Shown: positions 54,722-64,000 of the stretch, in pieces | Layout of the letters: every line of letters starts with the position of its first letter | How positions within the stretch are numbered: the first letter of the stretch is position 1 | Assembly: GCA_002197995.1 (NCBI GenBank) | Contig: NGZR01000001.1 | Location: forward strand, 15,085,501 to 15,149,500 | Reading direction: 5' to 3' | From: Gaeumannomyces sp. JS-464 | Taxonomy: Eukaryota; Ascomycota; Sordariomycetes; Magnaporthales; Magnaporthaceae | DNA: 64,000 nt | Program-made: the position numbers and the translations under genes | Notes under the pieces: generated by a model | What the model saw: the letters and a program-made list of their open reading frames with translations, nothing else | What the model was told of the DNA's origin: nothing | Database searches by the model: none

Positions 54722-57700
54722 GCTTTGGCTACAGACAGCGCGCCGCATGGGAGGATAGACTAGGATGTAGCCAGCCCAGCAATGGCCCTCTGGGTAGATT
54801 CCTCCATCTGGGCTCATTATTCAGAATCTTCCCACTGAGTATCGTGCCATTCCAAATGCGAGATTTTCGATTCTGAGCCAAAAACCTTTGATGGCGGAGA
54901 GTACCTAGTCGAGGTTCCATCAAACCTCCCATGTGTCAACGTGCAATCCAAGCCAGTTCTGGTGCCTGGGGGAAGTTGCGATCCACACAAATTGGTGGCA
55001 GTCCCAAGCCCCCAAGCAACCGCCAAGACCAAGACTTGACCAAGGCTCGGTTGATGAGGATCCAGAACAAAAAACGCAACGGCCACGATTCCATCATCTA
55101 TTACTAGCACTAACCCAGTTTTTTTTTTTTCCTCGATGCAGGTCGCGCGAAGCAGCCAAAGACGACAAAGTCGGCGCGATCAAGACCGCAACCTCGGACC
55201 GCCAAGACGGGGGTTCTCGTCAAAATCTTCGGTCAACCTGCGATCACGACAGCGATTGGTGTTTACCCCAGACCCTGCCCTGCCAACGAGTCAGGGTCCC
55301 TCGACGGGCTTCCACAACCAGGAACCCTATAGGAGTCGGGGCATTGCTGTCAGCGCCAAGAACGCTTTGTCGGTGACTCTCGTGCTGTGCATAAGCGGTT
55401 AGCAATCGTCACACGAGGGATTCTGCCTCTCGATATGGAAACCCCTGCCTTCTTGGCTGCGATGCAACAGACAGTGAGGCTCGTACTCTTATCCATCCCC
55501 GCGCCGGCGATCTGCGGCGGGCTGACATGCAAGAACAATGACATCTCTCTCACCATCTATCCATGCGGCGGCCGGCGCGGCGTTCCGTGCATTTGCTTCC
55601 GCATGGCGCCCGGGACACCCCAAAGCTTCCCGCGGTGGGAGACGACCGGGCACTCACGGAGCAGCGCGGACCTGGCTGCGTGGTGTGCGCCAGGCGCATT
55701 AGCCTCCCGCAGTAGCATCCCAGTGGCATGGCATCGAGACTTCATGCGACGAGACAGTGTCCGTATCCGTATCCATTGACGCAGCCGCACGGCGACCCGC
55801 CTCAAGAAGCCTCTCTGTCTCTTAGCTCCTCATCCGACCTATTCTTTCCTGCGCAGCCTGCCATCATGCCACGGCCGCCCGTGCTCTGCCTGTCCTGTCG
55901 ACCTGCATTCGTCTTCCCTAGCCGTATTTTGATCAAATGGATCAGGGCAGTTCCGAGAGTGGCAGGGACCGCTGTGCTGGTGGAAGCCGGCATTCGACCG
56001 ACACCTCCTAACCGCGAGATGCCAACCGAGCCCCAGGGACATTCGGTTTGGGGGTCTCGGGGTTTAGCCACCCGGAGAAGAGATCTATTCGCGGGAGAGG
56101 CAGACAAGCGCGACAAGTTGCTGGATGCTTGCCTGTGTGCATGATCCAGACAATTCCCTTCCCCTCCCCCCGTCTTCACCGGGTCACCCATCCAACGGTA
56201 TCGCCTTCTCATTGGCGGGTTCTCCGACATGGTTCTTGCTGACATTCTACTGCGATATGCCAACAACCCGATATGGGCATGCTTTCCCTTGACAGCGCCA
56301 TCCATTACGCAGACAACAGACTGGCTGTTCAGGCATTAACAAGAGAGGCGGCATACCAGAACCCTGTCTCACCTTGCACAGACGTCGGGCATCGCCGAAA
56401 AGCTCTTGGCCTACTCAAGAGATGGTCGCGCCCTTTTCGTGACTACTACGTATCTTGGGTGTATTAAGCCCTCGCTCGGCGGTGCCGCACGAGGTGTCCT
56501 ATGGGATCATGCTCGTGCAAGGAAGGGCCCAACAGCCGCCCTCCCCCGCCGATGGAGAATACAAAGTTTGCTCAAAGGCTATCGGTCGCGGGATTGGCCC
56601 ATGTTGCGCAGAGTCGCCGCCCTTTGCCCAACGATTGGCCACCCGCTCTGCCGAGGCAACCCCCTGTCCCTCTTCATAACGACAAAAAGTCTAACCCACA
56701 AACACGGCCTTCATCGCCCACCCTCCTCGGACGGCCGTTGCAAGGGCTTTGCAACGCTGGGCGCGCAAAAGGAACGCAAACATCTGTGGCCTGGGCGGTA
56801 AACTCTGTTAGGCAGACTTGGGATGACGACGGGACTTTTTCGTTTAGAGCATCGCTCACAAGCTTCGGGCTTGCCATCTCAGCCATCTTCAGCCCCCGTT
56901 CCGAACCCTAGCCACTCGAGGCAGGCAGATTCCTGGTTGACACCCGTTCGCGACCCCACGATGCTGCAGCATGCAGCCTCTTCTCCGGGTAGCCCGGTTC
57001 CCCCAGTCGCCGGGCCCTGCGCCGATCTCCCGGCCGGTGGGCCCTGCGCCTCTGTCCTTGTCCAGCTGCGAGACCCAGCAGAGTGTGGCAAAAGGAAGAA
57101 GACATGGTCCGCGCTGGCAGTTCCAATGCCGTCCAGCTGATATGTGCCGTCGGCTCGCTAGTCCAGAGGTGGCACAGAATCATCAAGCTGCCTGCCGTTC
57201 AAGCAGCATCAAATATAGTCCGAAGCCGCTCGCGTTTCACATACAAGAAACCGTAGGACTGCTCCTCGTCGCTCCAAAGATTCCAGCCTTGTGCCTCCCT
57301 CCTGCGGTTTTCCCACTCCCTCTTGTTCTTTACGATTCCTTTAATGCTTCCTTTTTCTTCATTTCGTTCATCTCTTGTCGTTTCACTTTAGCCATGCTTA
57401 TGCTTCATTTTTCTGCCCTTTAATCGCCAATTCTGTAGCACACATTAAGGGGCGAAGGCAACACAGCATACCAAGGTCAAAGTCTATCGAAGCGAGTGGC
57501 ACATCGAGTATTACTCGCACCCGCTCGAGCTTCCTCGCGGCCGGGCCAGGAATTAACAAGGCCACCAAGAGGTTTCGATCCCAAAAGCCGGCACGCTTGC
57601 CTGTGTCCTAAACCATCGCTTAACCCTTTAACCAACTCTTCACCAAGCCCTCAATCGACAAGAACCCGCTGGCAAACACCCCACCGCCTCGGAGTGGTTA

Positions 57701-57724
57701 ACATTCACAAGGCAACTAGTCAAG
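54722..57724. other. Long intergenic region
   Basis: About 3 kb without a recognised gene. Frames such as 55387-55779 and 56406-56911 (plus) and 55802-56305 (minus) lack domains and overlap on both strands. A T-rich block lies near 55120. The right end should hold the SDR promoter. Confidence 0.55.
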
Positions 57725-59123
57725 ATGTGCGTCACCTATCCATATTATAACCCGGCCAGGGACATGCCCTCCCTCGCGGGAAGGTCATCCTCATCACTGG
57801 GGGCACTTCGGGCATAGGAAAAGAGGCGGCAGCAGAGCTCTCGCGATACGGCCGACCGGCACAAATCTGGATCGCCGGCCGACGAGCGGAAGAAGGTGGC
57901 CGTGCGGTCGCTTACATCCGCAAGTGGTGCGGCGCCACGCCGCCGAGGTCCGTCACCAGCGAGCCGGAGCCACCGCAGCCAATGGAGGACATGTACACAA
58001 CTTCCGGCAGCAGGCGAAGAGGCGGCAGCGGGAGCCATAGCCGCTTGGAGAGCGACCACAGCAGCAACCAGAGCAGCGCCGGCACCCCAGCCAGCAGCGC
58101 GGCAAGCATCACGCCTACCACCAGCAGCAGCGCCAGCAGCCGAAGCCGCGCAGCAGTGTTAGCGGTGGCGAAGATGAGGCCGCGGCATCAGCCGCGACGG
58201 CCACCACGACGGTGCGATTCCTGTACATGGACCTCGCGTCCCTCGAGTCCGTGCGCGACGCAGCGGCACGCTTCCTTGCCTCGGTCGACCGGCTCGACGT
58301 CCTGATCCTCGGCGCGGGCGAGATCGCGATGCCGCCCGGCGTGACGTTCGAGGGCTACGAGCGCCACATGGGCGCCAACCACCTGGGCCACGCGCTGCTG
58401 CTCAAGCTGCTCATGCGCCTCCTGGTGCGGACGGCGACGTGCGACACCGAGGGCTCCGACGTGCGCGTCGTCAGCATCAGCTCCATGGCGCACCGCTTCA
58501 CCCCCTCCAAGGGCATCGACTTCGACACGCTCAAGCCGGGCCACCACGCGCCGCACCAGGACGCGTCGCCGACGCGTCCGTCGAGCGCCGCCTCCACTTC
58601 CAACTCGGCCGCCGCCGCCGCTGGCCCGTGCTACTACGCGGGGGACCCGTCGTCGCCGACGGCCGACGACAACGACGACGAGGACGACGGCCACACCACC
58701 TCGGCGCTGCTGCTGTACGGCCAGAGCAAGCTGGCCAACATCCTGTACGCGCGCGAGCTGGCCGAGCGCTGCCCGCTCTTCACGACCGTGTCGCTCAACC
58801 CGGGCATCTCAAAAGCCGCCGGCGGTGGCGGCAGCGGCGGTGGCCCCGCCGGGCCGCGCGCGCGGTCGGGCAGCCCGCTCATGGACCGGGTCCGCCGCGT
58901 CATCCTCCCCTTCTTCGGCCTCAACATGTGCGAGGCCGTCAAGAACCACCTCTGGGCCGCCACCGCGAAGGGCGTCGAGAGCGGCGAGTACTACGAGCCC
59001 GTCGGCGTACCCTCTAGGGGCACCGCCTTTGCGCAGGACAGGATCCTGGGCTGGCGGCTCTGGGAGTGGACGCAGAAGGAGCTCGAGGGCTACTCGCTGC
59101 CCGAGAACCCAAGTGCTGGGTGA
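57725..59123 (+). CDS. Short-chain dehydrogenase/reductase with low-complexity insertions, frame breaks
   Basis: An NAD(P)-dependent oxidoreductase of the classical/extended SDR type (retinol-dehydrogenase-like in fungi). From ATG 57725: MCVTYPYYNPARDMPSLA; one G is missing at 57778-57780, then GKVILITGGTSGIGKEAAAE with the TGxxxGxG cofactor motif and IWIAGRRAEEGGRAVAYIRK. A Ser/Gln-rich stretch of roughly 90 residues (about 57920-58190) then interrupts the fold; a second one-base shift lies within it. The core resumes with VRFLYMDLASLESVRDAAAR, LDVLILGAGEIA (NNAG position altered), NHLGHALLLKLLMRLL and VVSISSMAHRF (catalytic Ser). A second acidic, Ser-rich insertion (about 58560-58700) follows, then LLYGQSKLANILYARELAER with the YxxxK pair and FTTVSLNPGISKAAGG. 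About 466 residues if restored, long for the family because of the insertions. Substrate unknown. Confidence 0.8.
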
Positions 59124-59795
59124 CAGTGGCTGGGACGAAGTCCTGTGGCGTTTTTTTTTCTTTTTTGGGTTCGGCAGGGAAGTGTCGTAGAGACCTTTGG
59201 GCTGCCGTTGGCGATGGGGCTTAAGTTTCCAGAACTTCGCGATAGACACGCCCTTTTATTTTCCTTGCTTTTTTCGTCTCGATGTTTTCTGTGGCGCCAG
59301 GACACGACGCAAGTCGGGCAATGGGAACAAAAAAAAAAGTTTTGATAATGTAATTTAAAACCTGCCGGGTGAAGTGGTCTTCTAGATCGGGTACAGCCTG
59401 GTTTTGGGGGCTGCTTTCAGGGAAGAAGCCGGAGCGAATAAAAACTTTATCCTCTCGCCGGACAAACAGCTCCGGTTTTCCACGGGAAATTCCCCGACTT
59501 TCGAATATTCATCAAAAGAAAGTGCTAGACCTTCGAACGAAGGGTATATAAATACATAAACGAAAGCCCCCCCGCCACCACAGAGAAGCCTGGGTGTAAA
59601 AAGACCTTGAGCAAAATAATACTTGCCATGGCGAGTTATAAAAAAAAATTTTCTTTTTCTTAAAAAAAAAAAAAAAAAAAAAAAAACGAAAGTTGACGCT
59701 CGAAAGGCGCGTAAAAGGGCATGCTAGATTTCCACTTCCACCACACGGGTTCGCCAGCTCACCACATCGCCGTGGGAAACAAGACGAGCGGCGGC
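59124..59795. other. Convergent 3' intergenic region with a poly-A run
   Basis: Between the 3' ends of the SDR and the membrane-protein gene. AT-rich, with an A run at 59662-59686. No gene seen. Confidence 0.65.
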
Positions 59796-62511
59796 TTAGT
59801 ACCCCTGCTTCAACGCGCTCGACAGAATTACCTGAACCCTGCCGGTCTTACCAGACCGCGCGATTTTCACGTACGGGTCCAAGTCCTTGGTGGTCAGGCT
59901 GCCGACCTCGCGGTCGCTGAGCTCGGTGGAGCGGCTGAGGACCCAGGACGTGTGCTCGGACACAGCCTGCGACAGCACCTGCCAGAAGTTGCCCCTGGCC
60001 GAGTGGCTCGTCGTGAGGGCGAAGAGGGCGAGCACGGTGAGGCCGCACGACATGTTCGCGACGATGACGGCCGCCACGACCAAGAGGCCGCGGACGCGGC
60101 GGGGCGTGAGGACCAGCACCGACGAGGTCACGGTCGAGTTGGCGCGCACGTTGAACTGCGGGATCGCCTCGTTGACCATGGACCCGGCCAGGGCCGTCAG
60201 GGCCGACTGGAGCGCGACGCCGGGGCGGCCCGTGGCGTTGAGCAGGTCCAGGAACAGGACCTGGTACTCGACGTGGGGCACGAAGCTCGAACCCCCGACG
60301 CCGAGCGGGTCCATCAGCAGCGAGACGTTGCCGGCCTGGGGAGTGTTGTAGTTGCTGTTGATCAGTCGCCCCGTGAGGTACTGCGCCATGTCGACCCGCC
60401 GCGGCTCGCCGATCCACTCGACCGAGAAGGTGCCGCGCTCCGCCTGGGCCATCACGGCCAGGGGCGCTGCAGTCTCCTCCTCCTCCTCCTCCTCCTTGCC
60501 AGCAGCGCCGCCGGGAGGGACCAGCCGCTCCGCGGGCGCGACCATCCTGCGCACGGCCGCCGTGTCCCAGCGCTTCCTGTCCGAGTCCCACATGACGGAC
60601 GGCTGGCGCAGGTCCCTGGGCGTCCACATCTTTACCTCGGACACGTCGAACGCGGCCTGCTGGAAGCACAGCGATACGTCGAGCCGGAGCCCGCCGTTAG
60701 TGAACTGCGCGCCCACGAACCGACCGCCGACCGCGACCTCGTAGCTGACCCACTCGTCGGCGCCGCCGTCCGCGGTCCGGGGCCGCGCCAGTGGGAACTC
60801 GCCGCTGACGGCCGTCATGTTGGGCCCTGCCACAGGTCTGTGGTGCCGTTGCTGCGGAAGAAGAGGAATACGCCCGCGTGCCGCGGCACGGGCTCGTCGG
60901 AGAGGGTGAAGTTTCGCGCGCTCGGGGCCGCGCCGCGCCCGTCGGGCACGCAGATGCTGCTGGTGAAGCCTTCGCGCGCGCGCGCGCGTTCCGGTCCTTC
61001 AGCTGCGCCAGCGAGCAGTTGAAACCCGAAGGGAAGCAGGATCCGTCCGGGCACCCCGCCGGGAGCGGCAGGCCCGCCGCGCCGAAGGCGGCCCTGTAGT
61101 CGATGCTGCCCGACACGTCGAGCGGCGGCAGGGGCGGGGAGGCGCCGCCGGGGACGGTGCCGGCCGAGGCCGTCAGGGAGGCGCCGACCATCGAGGGCCG
61201 CATGCAGACGAAGCGCGAGTTGAAGACGATGGCCTGGCCGTGGTACCGCCGGATCATCTGCTGCTGGCGGATCGGGAGGAAGACGCGCCGCACCACGCCC
61301 GTGTCGCTCAGGCCGGTGGTCACGGACGGGACGGCGCTGGCCGTCTCAGGGGATGATATCTCGCCAAAGGGCATGTACACGGTCGGGCGGTCAAGCCAGC
61401 TGTTGCTCTGGTGGTTCAGCTCGATGACGTCGGGGGTCATGAAGACGGGGAGCGACACGTTCCGAGGCTCGCCGACCAGCGTCGAGAAGTTGAGGTCCGA
61501 CACGAGGATGGTGGACGAGAACTGGATGGCGACGGTCGTGGCGAATAGCACGACCGTCAGGCCCGCCAGTAGCGCCGACCTGCGCGGCGACGACGTCAGC
61601 AGCAGCCAGGCCAGGCGGAGGGGCCCGTCGTTGACGCCGCGCAGGACCGAGAACTGGGCGACCAGGGAGAGCGGGACGCCGTGGCGCTCGAGCATGACGC
61701 CCGCGATCAGGCTCGTGTAGACGGTCGACTGGGCCGTGACGGCGACGCGCACCAGCACCGTGGCCAGCGTCACGGCCTGCGTCGCCCGCCGGCCCAGCAT
61801 GACCCAGCGCCAGGCGGCGGGCGCGCGCTCGCTGCCCGAGATGCCCTCGGTCGTCCACAGGAAGGCGAGGAAGCCGAGGATGGCGAGCGTAACGATAGAG
61901 CCGACGCCGATGGTCGTGAACCCCCACACGCCCAGGCGGAACCACCGCCGGCGCTCGGGCTCGGGCTGCTGCTCATCCCCTGGTACTGGCGGCGGTATCT
62001 TGTTCTCCTCATCTGCCTTCTTGTCATCCCACGGCAGCGAGCCCTCCTTGAAGGACCATGGCTCGCTGCTGGACGCGCCGCCGGATATGGGCGATGACTC
62101 GTCTACGATGGTGATGGTGGACGCGTACGAGACGTTGCGCGTGATGCCCGGTCGGGCGGCGGGTCTACTCTGTAGTGGATAGGACGCCCATGTTAGAGTC
62201 TCCGCATACGCAAGCCCCTGGCAATACGCACAGTCGGGGCCAGGCGTGGTATGCAATCAAAAGGGGTAACCAACCATGATGAGAACGGCGATGACTATAC
62301 AGCTATCGGCGACGACAACCAAACCCCTCAGCCGGTTGATAGTCTGTCTTGATTACAACTGTACACAGGTCGGCAAAGAAGCAAAGCTGAACAGCAGTAC
62401 GGCCGCCTCAAATGCCGGGGCCAGCGCCGGGGCCGCCTTATGAAGGAAACGGGCTGGCAGCCAGGGGTTCTTTGCTGTCGCCCCCGGGCCATCGCTGCCG
62501 GCATCATCCAT
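59796..62511 (-). CDS. Multi-pass membrane protein of unknown function, two frame breaks
   Basis: A large fungal membrane protein I do not recognise by name. The likely ATG is 62509-62511, though an in-frame stop near 62345 makes the first exon doubtful. Then come a hydrophobic helix (LRGLVVVADSCIVIAVLIM) and an intron at 62274-62170 (GTTGGT..CAG). The main exon has helices LGVWGFTTIGVGSIVTLAIL and LLAGLTVVLFATTVAIQFSS, a long extracellular-type segment with sequons (NVSLP, NCSL, NMT) and cysteines, and a last helix LLVVAAVIVANMSCGLTVLA before the tail at 59796. Two shifts break it: one in a CG dinucleotide run near 60970-60987 (LKDRNAR to EGFTSSICVPDGRG), and one missing G near 60828 (TDLWQ to GPNMTAVSGEFPLARP). 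Outer loops with cysteines suggest a surface protein. About 830 residues. Confidence 0.62.
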
Positions 62512-63578
62512 ATTGCTTCCCGACCCGGCGCACTGTAGGGGCAAGCCTCGGCGCCGTCGGCACATCACGCGAGCCTGAGAAGGCATGATGCTTGGGTTGC
62601 TGCACAAACGAGCCAGCCCATCTTCCGTTCAATGCGGGCTGTGGTCGAAGGGTCGGCAGTCGGTATCACATAGGTAGAGGCACATGCCTCTACGTAGAGC
62701 GAGCCTCAACTGCCAAACGCCTGGGCTCATCTAGCCATCGGATGAACGTCCTCAGCCATGCGAGTCGCCAGGAGCGGCCCAAACTCCCAAAACACCATGG
62801 CAAACCCAAAATCTGAACAAAGTTGGCAGCACCACCCACCCGAGGCCCTAAATCCGAGAGAGCTGTCGCAAATCAGCTACAACTCTAAAAAGCTTGCCCT
62901 CGTCCCGTCTTGGCCAGATTCTGGAAGCGCTCTTGGCCTCCTGGAAGACACCAGATCCCACCCACTGGTGCCGGTGGAGGGTAGCCATATTCCAAAAGTC
63001 CAGGCGGAGGATGTAGCCCGTGTGTTCTCGTCCTCTCGGATCGGCAATACATTTTCTCCCTTCGTATTTGACTTCGCTTCCCTTTACCTGTCGACTCTCG
63101 CTCGTCTCGTTCGATATAGGGCTGTCCAGTCATTGTCTCGGCATCATGCTCCATTACGGTGCTGAATCTCGAGCATCTCCTGACGATCTCGAGCTGCCTA
63201 TTGCTCGAATCGGTGATGCTGTTCCCACCCCAGAAGTACAGTGTCAGTCATAGTTTACGCGATCATTTCCATACTTGGCGTTACGTCTTGATCACTGTTG
63301 AGATTACCCTGAAATCCTATTGCAAAGGGAGGCCAGCGTGCTAGTCAGCCAACGAAACCGATATTGACAGGTAGTGAGACCCCGACCGAGCTTAGCACTT
63401 TGACGCTGCAGCGAACTTCTCGAATGCGAGCACTCAGGATCTCGGCACCTCTCGCCGTGGTCTGAACTCAAGCCACAAGATAGGATGAAGCACTGCCTCG
63501 CGAGCAGCACAGAGGCTTCCCCGTTAGGAAACTCCGCCGAGGAAGCGCCCCTTATATCAACAAGCCGCCATCTCGCCC
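62512..63578. other. Intergenic
   Basis: Promoter of the membrane-protein gene and 3' flank of the acetyltransferase. Small frames near 62758-63253 have no domain. Nothing else seen. Confidence 0.55.
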
Positions 63579-63936
63579 TCACGCTACAACGCTCCCATGT
63601 GCGGTCTGCCCCTCGTCTCCCGGCATATCCGGCACGGGCGTGACCTTCTTGATGACCTTGGCGGGCGAGCCGACGGCGACGGAAAAGTCCGGGATGGACT
63701 TTGTGACGACGCTGCCGGCGCCGATGGTGCAGCCCTTGCCGATGGTGACGCCGGGCAGGATGGTGGAGCCGCCGCCGATCCAGCAGTCGTCACCGATGAT
63801 GACGGGAGCGGCGTACTCGATAAAGTCGCGCCGCGACTGCACCTCAACCTCGTGCGTGGCCGAATAAATAGACACGTTGGGTCCGAACATGACGCGGTGA
63901 CCGATGGTGACGAGGCCGCAGTCTAGGATCACGAGA
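63579..63936 (-). CDS. Sugar O-acetyltransferase (maltose/galactoside type), last exon
   Basis: The 3' exon of a cytosolic acetyltransferase with a left-handed beta-helix (LbH, hexapeptide repeats), the branch that acetylates maltose, galactosides or similar sugars with acetyl-CoA. Visible residues: LVILDCGLVTIGHRVMFGPN, VSIYSATHEVEVQSRRDFIE (catalytic His in ATHE), AAPVIIGDDCWIGGGSTILP, GVTIGKGCTIGAGSVVTKSI and PDFSVAVGSPAKVIKKVTPV; the hexapeptide rhythm is unbroken. The frame has no ATG and begins after CTTCTAG (acceptor, AG at 63938-63937), so the N-terminal mac domain lies on an exon beyond the right edge. The tail after VTPV is about 20 residues. The reading is intact. Confidence 0.9.
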
Positions 63937-64000
63937 CTAGAAGACGCTATTTAGAGTAGGGCTCCAAGGCCGCGGGGCAAGCCCGGTATGATCAACAGGA
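63937..64000 (-). other. Probable intron at the window edge
   Basis: The coding-strand sequence ends TCTTCTAG just before the acetyltransferase exon and contains CTCTAAAT, a possible branch site. The donor is outside the window. Confidence 0.55.

Noticed and set aside
59721..61022. 433-codon plus-strand frame
   Set aside because: Antisense of the membrane-protein gene; Arg/Gly/Asp-rich with no domain.

Overview
The window is nuclear DNA of a filamentous ascomycete (Pezizomycotina, most likely Sordariomycetes). It is GC-rich, genes lie on both strands, introns are short (about 55-120 bp) with GT..AG borders and often a CTAAC-like branch site, and the families are typical of such fungi: a PNP-type NLR remnant, a DUF6536 membrane protein, a secreted Kex2-processed repeat protein, a cupin and a GFA-domain protein. 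No bacterial features, rRNA, tRNA or CRISPR arrays were seen. The left edge cuts a type-B carboxylesterase and the right edge cuts a sugar O-acetyltransferase.

Layout. 1-6.5 kb: esterase 5' end, a hypothetical fragment, a VOC/glyoxalase protein, a monocarboxylate-type MFS transporter and a GFA-domain protein, all on the minus strand. 7.3-10.4 kb: PNP domain and ankyrin pieces on the minus strand, probably the relic of one NLR that has lost its NACHT domain. 10.8-14.1 kb: a flavin-dependent dehydrogenase, a small KRD-containing exon and a MITE-like hairpin beside it. 15.6-23.4 kb: a (6-4) photolyase and an amino-acid permease. 23.9-32 kb: three hypothetical genes. 32.6-34.6 kb: a decayed saccharopine-dehydrogenase-like gene and a GNAT, tail to tail. 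35.2-40.6 kb: an aquaglyceroporin and a glycerol kinase, divergently transcribed. 42.3-47.6 kb: a DUF6536 protein and a doubtful Cys-rich gene. 49.7-54.7 kb: an eight-unit Kex2-processed repeat protein, a cupin and a secreted K/E-rich protein. 57.7-64 kb: an SDR, a multi-pass membrane protein and the truncated acetyltransferase.

Functional links. The clearest pair is aquaglyceroporin plus glycerol kinase, which suits glycerol entry followed by trapping as glycerol-3-phosphate. The most intriguing locus is the repeat protein at 49720-51212. It has a signal peptide and eight near-identical units in which a Gly-rich peptide is bounded by RRR and KR, the hallmark of a precursor cut into many secreted peptides. 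No tailoring enzyme lies beside it.

Caution. At least fifteen conserved genes carry single-base frame breaks, many in G or C runs. Glycerol kinase, cupin, GFA, glyoxalase and the 53.8-kb secreted protein are intact. Consensus indel errors are the simplest general explanation. A few loci (saccharopine-dehydrogenase-like, NLR relic) have lesions too large for that and look truly decayed. Coordinates of broken genes span the restored reading.
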